DNA from: Saccoglossus kowalevskii
Lineage: Eukaryota > Hemichordata > Enteropneusta > Harrimaniidae
Direction: 5' to 3'
NCBI RefSeq assembly: GCF_000003605.2
Contig: NW_003105608.1
Coordinates: 83,149 to 119,909 of the forward strand
DNA: 36,761 bases
The notes beneath the pieces are model-generated. The model was not told where the DNA came from and did no database searches. It saw nothing but the letters and a program-made list of their open reading frames with translations. The first letter of the stretch is position 1; the number at the start of each line of letters is the position of its first letter. Positions 35,645 through 36,761 of this stretch are shown in pieces. The translations under genes were made by a program, and so were the position numbers.

Positions 35645-35961
35645 GTACAGTGAAATATAACTATAGCAGTCGAGTATACGGAATTAAAACGATCACCCAT
35701 TTGAAATTTCTTGGAGGGATTGGAATATTTCGCGAATTAAAATTTGAGGTAAAAACTGAAAAAAAGAAGAAAAAAATTGTCGCGCCTTTAAACAATATTC
35801 AACACTGCTCCCATTGGGAAAAATAAGTGATGCCATGGTACGGTGAAAAAAATGGTTGTTCATAAAATCTTCCAACCCCTCTCCCATATTTCGAATGTTT
35901 GACACCTAACACAGTTCAGTTCTTTGCCAATATCATATTAAATAGTAGTTCTTTCTTTCAG

Positions 35962-36030
35962 ATAAAACGTTTTTCCAGAAAAAGAAAAGCCCCAACAGAA
36001 AGAAATGCACTGGGCAAAATCGTTGGTATA
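35962..36030 (+). pseudogene. Probable second exon of the THAP gene, truncated
   Basis: The acceptor ttctttctttcag precedes ATAAAACGT. Joined in phase to the CAG at 35644, it reads IKRFSRKRKAPTERNALGKI, a basic stretch typical after THAP domains of this type. Soon after, the sequence becomes ACGTATAC-rich repeat DNA, so the exon appears interrupted. The intron would be 317 bases. Confidence 0.5.
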
Positions 36031-36262
36031 CGGCGGGTACATTGGCGTATTTGCACGCGTATATTCCCGATATTCGTAGATATACATTGGTCGGCGCACA
36101 CGTACATTCAACGTATGTACGGGGAATACCCAACGTATATTCACACATTCGGAACATACTGATACGTAAATATACACAGCAGTATATTTACGCAGACCGG
36201 AAGTATACAGTGCGCACATTAACGTACACCTAATGCAGAACAATGCTGTCTAACGTATTCCT
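36030..36262. repeat. TATACG-rich DNA with perfect hairpin
   Basis: Dense in GTATAC, CGTATA and ACGTAT motifs on both strands. It includes a perfect 11-bp hairpin, CGTAAATATAC at 36165-36175 and GTATATTTACG at 36182-36192 around a 6-base loop. Overlapping ORFs on both strands come from this composition and are not genes. Confidence 0.6.
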
Positions 36263-36422
36263 ACGTATACGTAGTATATACGGACACGTGATAAACCACT
36301 GCACAGAGTTAATACTGACGCAGATCGACGTATACGTAGCGTATACGGTCACGCAATAAACCAGTGCACACAATTAACATCGGCGTAGATCTACGTATAT
36401 TTTGCGTATACTCGGCATATTT
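36263..36422 (+). repeat. 65-bp tandem repeat with palindromes
   Basis: Units start at 36263, 36328 and 36393 (the third partial). Each opens with ACGTATAC. The first includes the 14-bp perfect palindrome CTACGTATACGTAG at 36261-36274. Shared inner words are ATAAACCA-TGCACA and AATTAA or GTTAAT. Confidence 0.8.
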
Positions 36423-36429
36423 AAAGCGC

Positions 36430-36761
36430 ATGCTATTGGCTGATTTTTCAGGAACATTTGCATACAGGTCACATATTTCCGGTTAATCATTCACGTAGTA
36501 ATTTGGTTCTTGGGCGCCGCACGTGCTTGTAATTGTTCTAGGTACTAGTAATTTGTTTATAAATAAAGTATCGATAGTAATACTCATGTTTGCTACCGCA
36601 ACACATTTATTTATAAACACAATACAACAACCTAGCAATATCACGAGCTCCTGTTACAGTCATATACATGTAAAGATAAAGAAATGGTTATTGCCACACC
36701 CATGGCCATCCCAGTGATCAGACATTTTTTTTATGAACACAGGACCAGCAACGAGGCATTA
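36430..36761. other. Right edge, no supported gene
   Basis: Ordinary AT-rich sequence after the repeat array. A short ORF at 36523-36717 shows no recognisable domain. Confidence 0.45.

Noticed and set aside
35933-36243. Overlapping frames on both strands
   Set aside because: Self-complementary TATACG-rich DNA keeps several frames open; no homology was recognised apart from the short THAP exon start.

Overview
This is AT-rich nuclear DNA from an animal. GT-AG introns with the gtragt donor form, scattered inverted-repeat elements, decayed non-LTR retrotransposon ends and a THAP-domain exon point to an invertebrate, perhaps a marine deuterostome or lophotrochozoan. The sequence alone does not fix the phylum.

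The one complete gene is an SGK3-type kinase on the + strand, in 11 coding exons from 18169 to 28590. Every junction is in phase. The 487-residue product has an N-terminal PX domain, a short acidic linker, an AGC-family kinase domain with all catalytic residues, and the C-terminal hydrophobic motif FMGFSY. In known relatives the PX domain places the kinase on PI3P-rich endosomes, and PI3K/PDK1/mTORC2 signalling activates it through the activation-loop threonine and the hydrophobic-motif serine. A long AT-rich 3' UTR probably follows.

Left of the kinase (1-18168) the DNA is almost gene-free. The exception is a CpG-bearing, CCAAT-containing stretch at about 1395-1794, which lies between two candidate first exons: MAPTTE on the minus strand and MNSELTQCLP on the plus strand. 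Each ends at a good donor. The rest of this part is AT-rich spacer with inverted-repeat elements. Three families of these share the terminus TACTGTAAA, and two of the three also occur in the kinase introns.

Right of the kinase (32900-33850) lie two broken non-LTR retrotransposon 3' ends, tail to tail. At 34970-35385 is a promoter-like stretch with YY1-like and NRF1-like motifs. It leads into a THAP-domain gene whose first coding exon has lost its second zinc-ligand pair and shifted frame. The presumed second exon of that gene (from 35962) runs into DNA dense in ACGTATAC motifs, including a 65-bp tandem repeat with palindromes.

No wholly new system is evident. The most unusual points are the broken THAP exon, the shared termini of three element families, and the palindromic 65-bp array.
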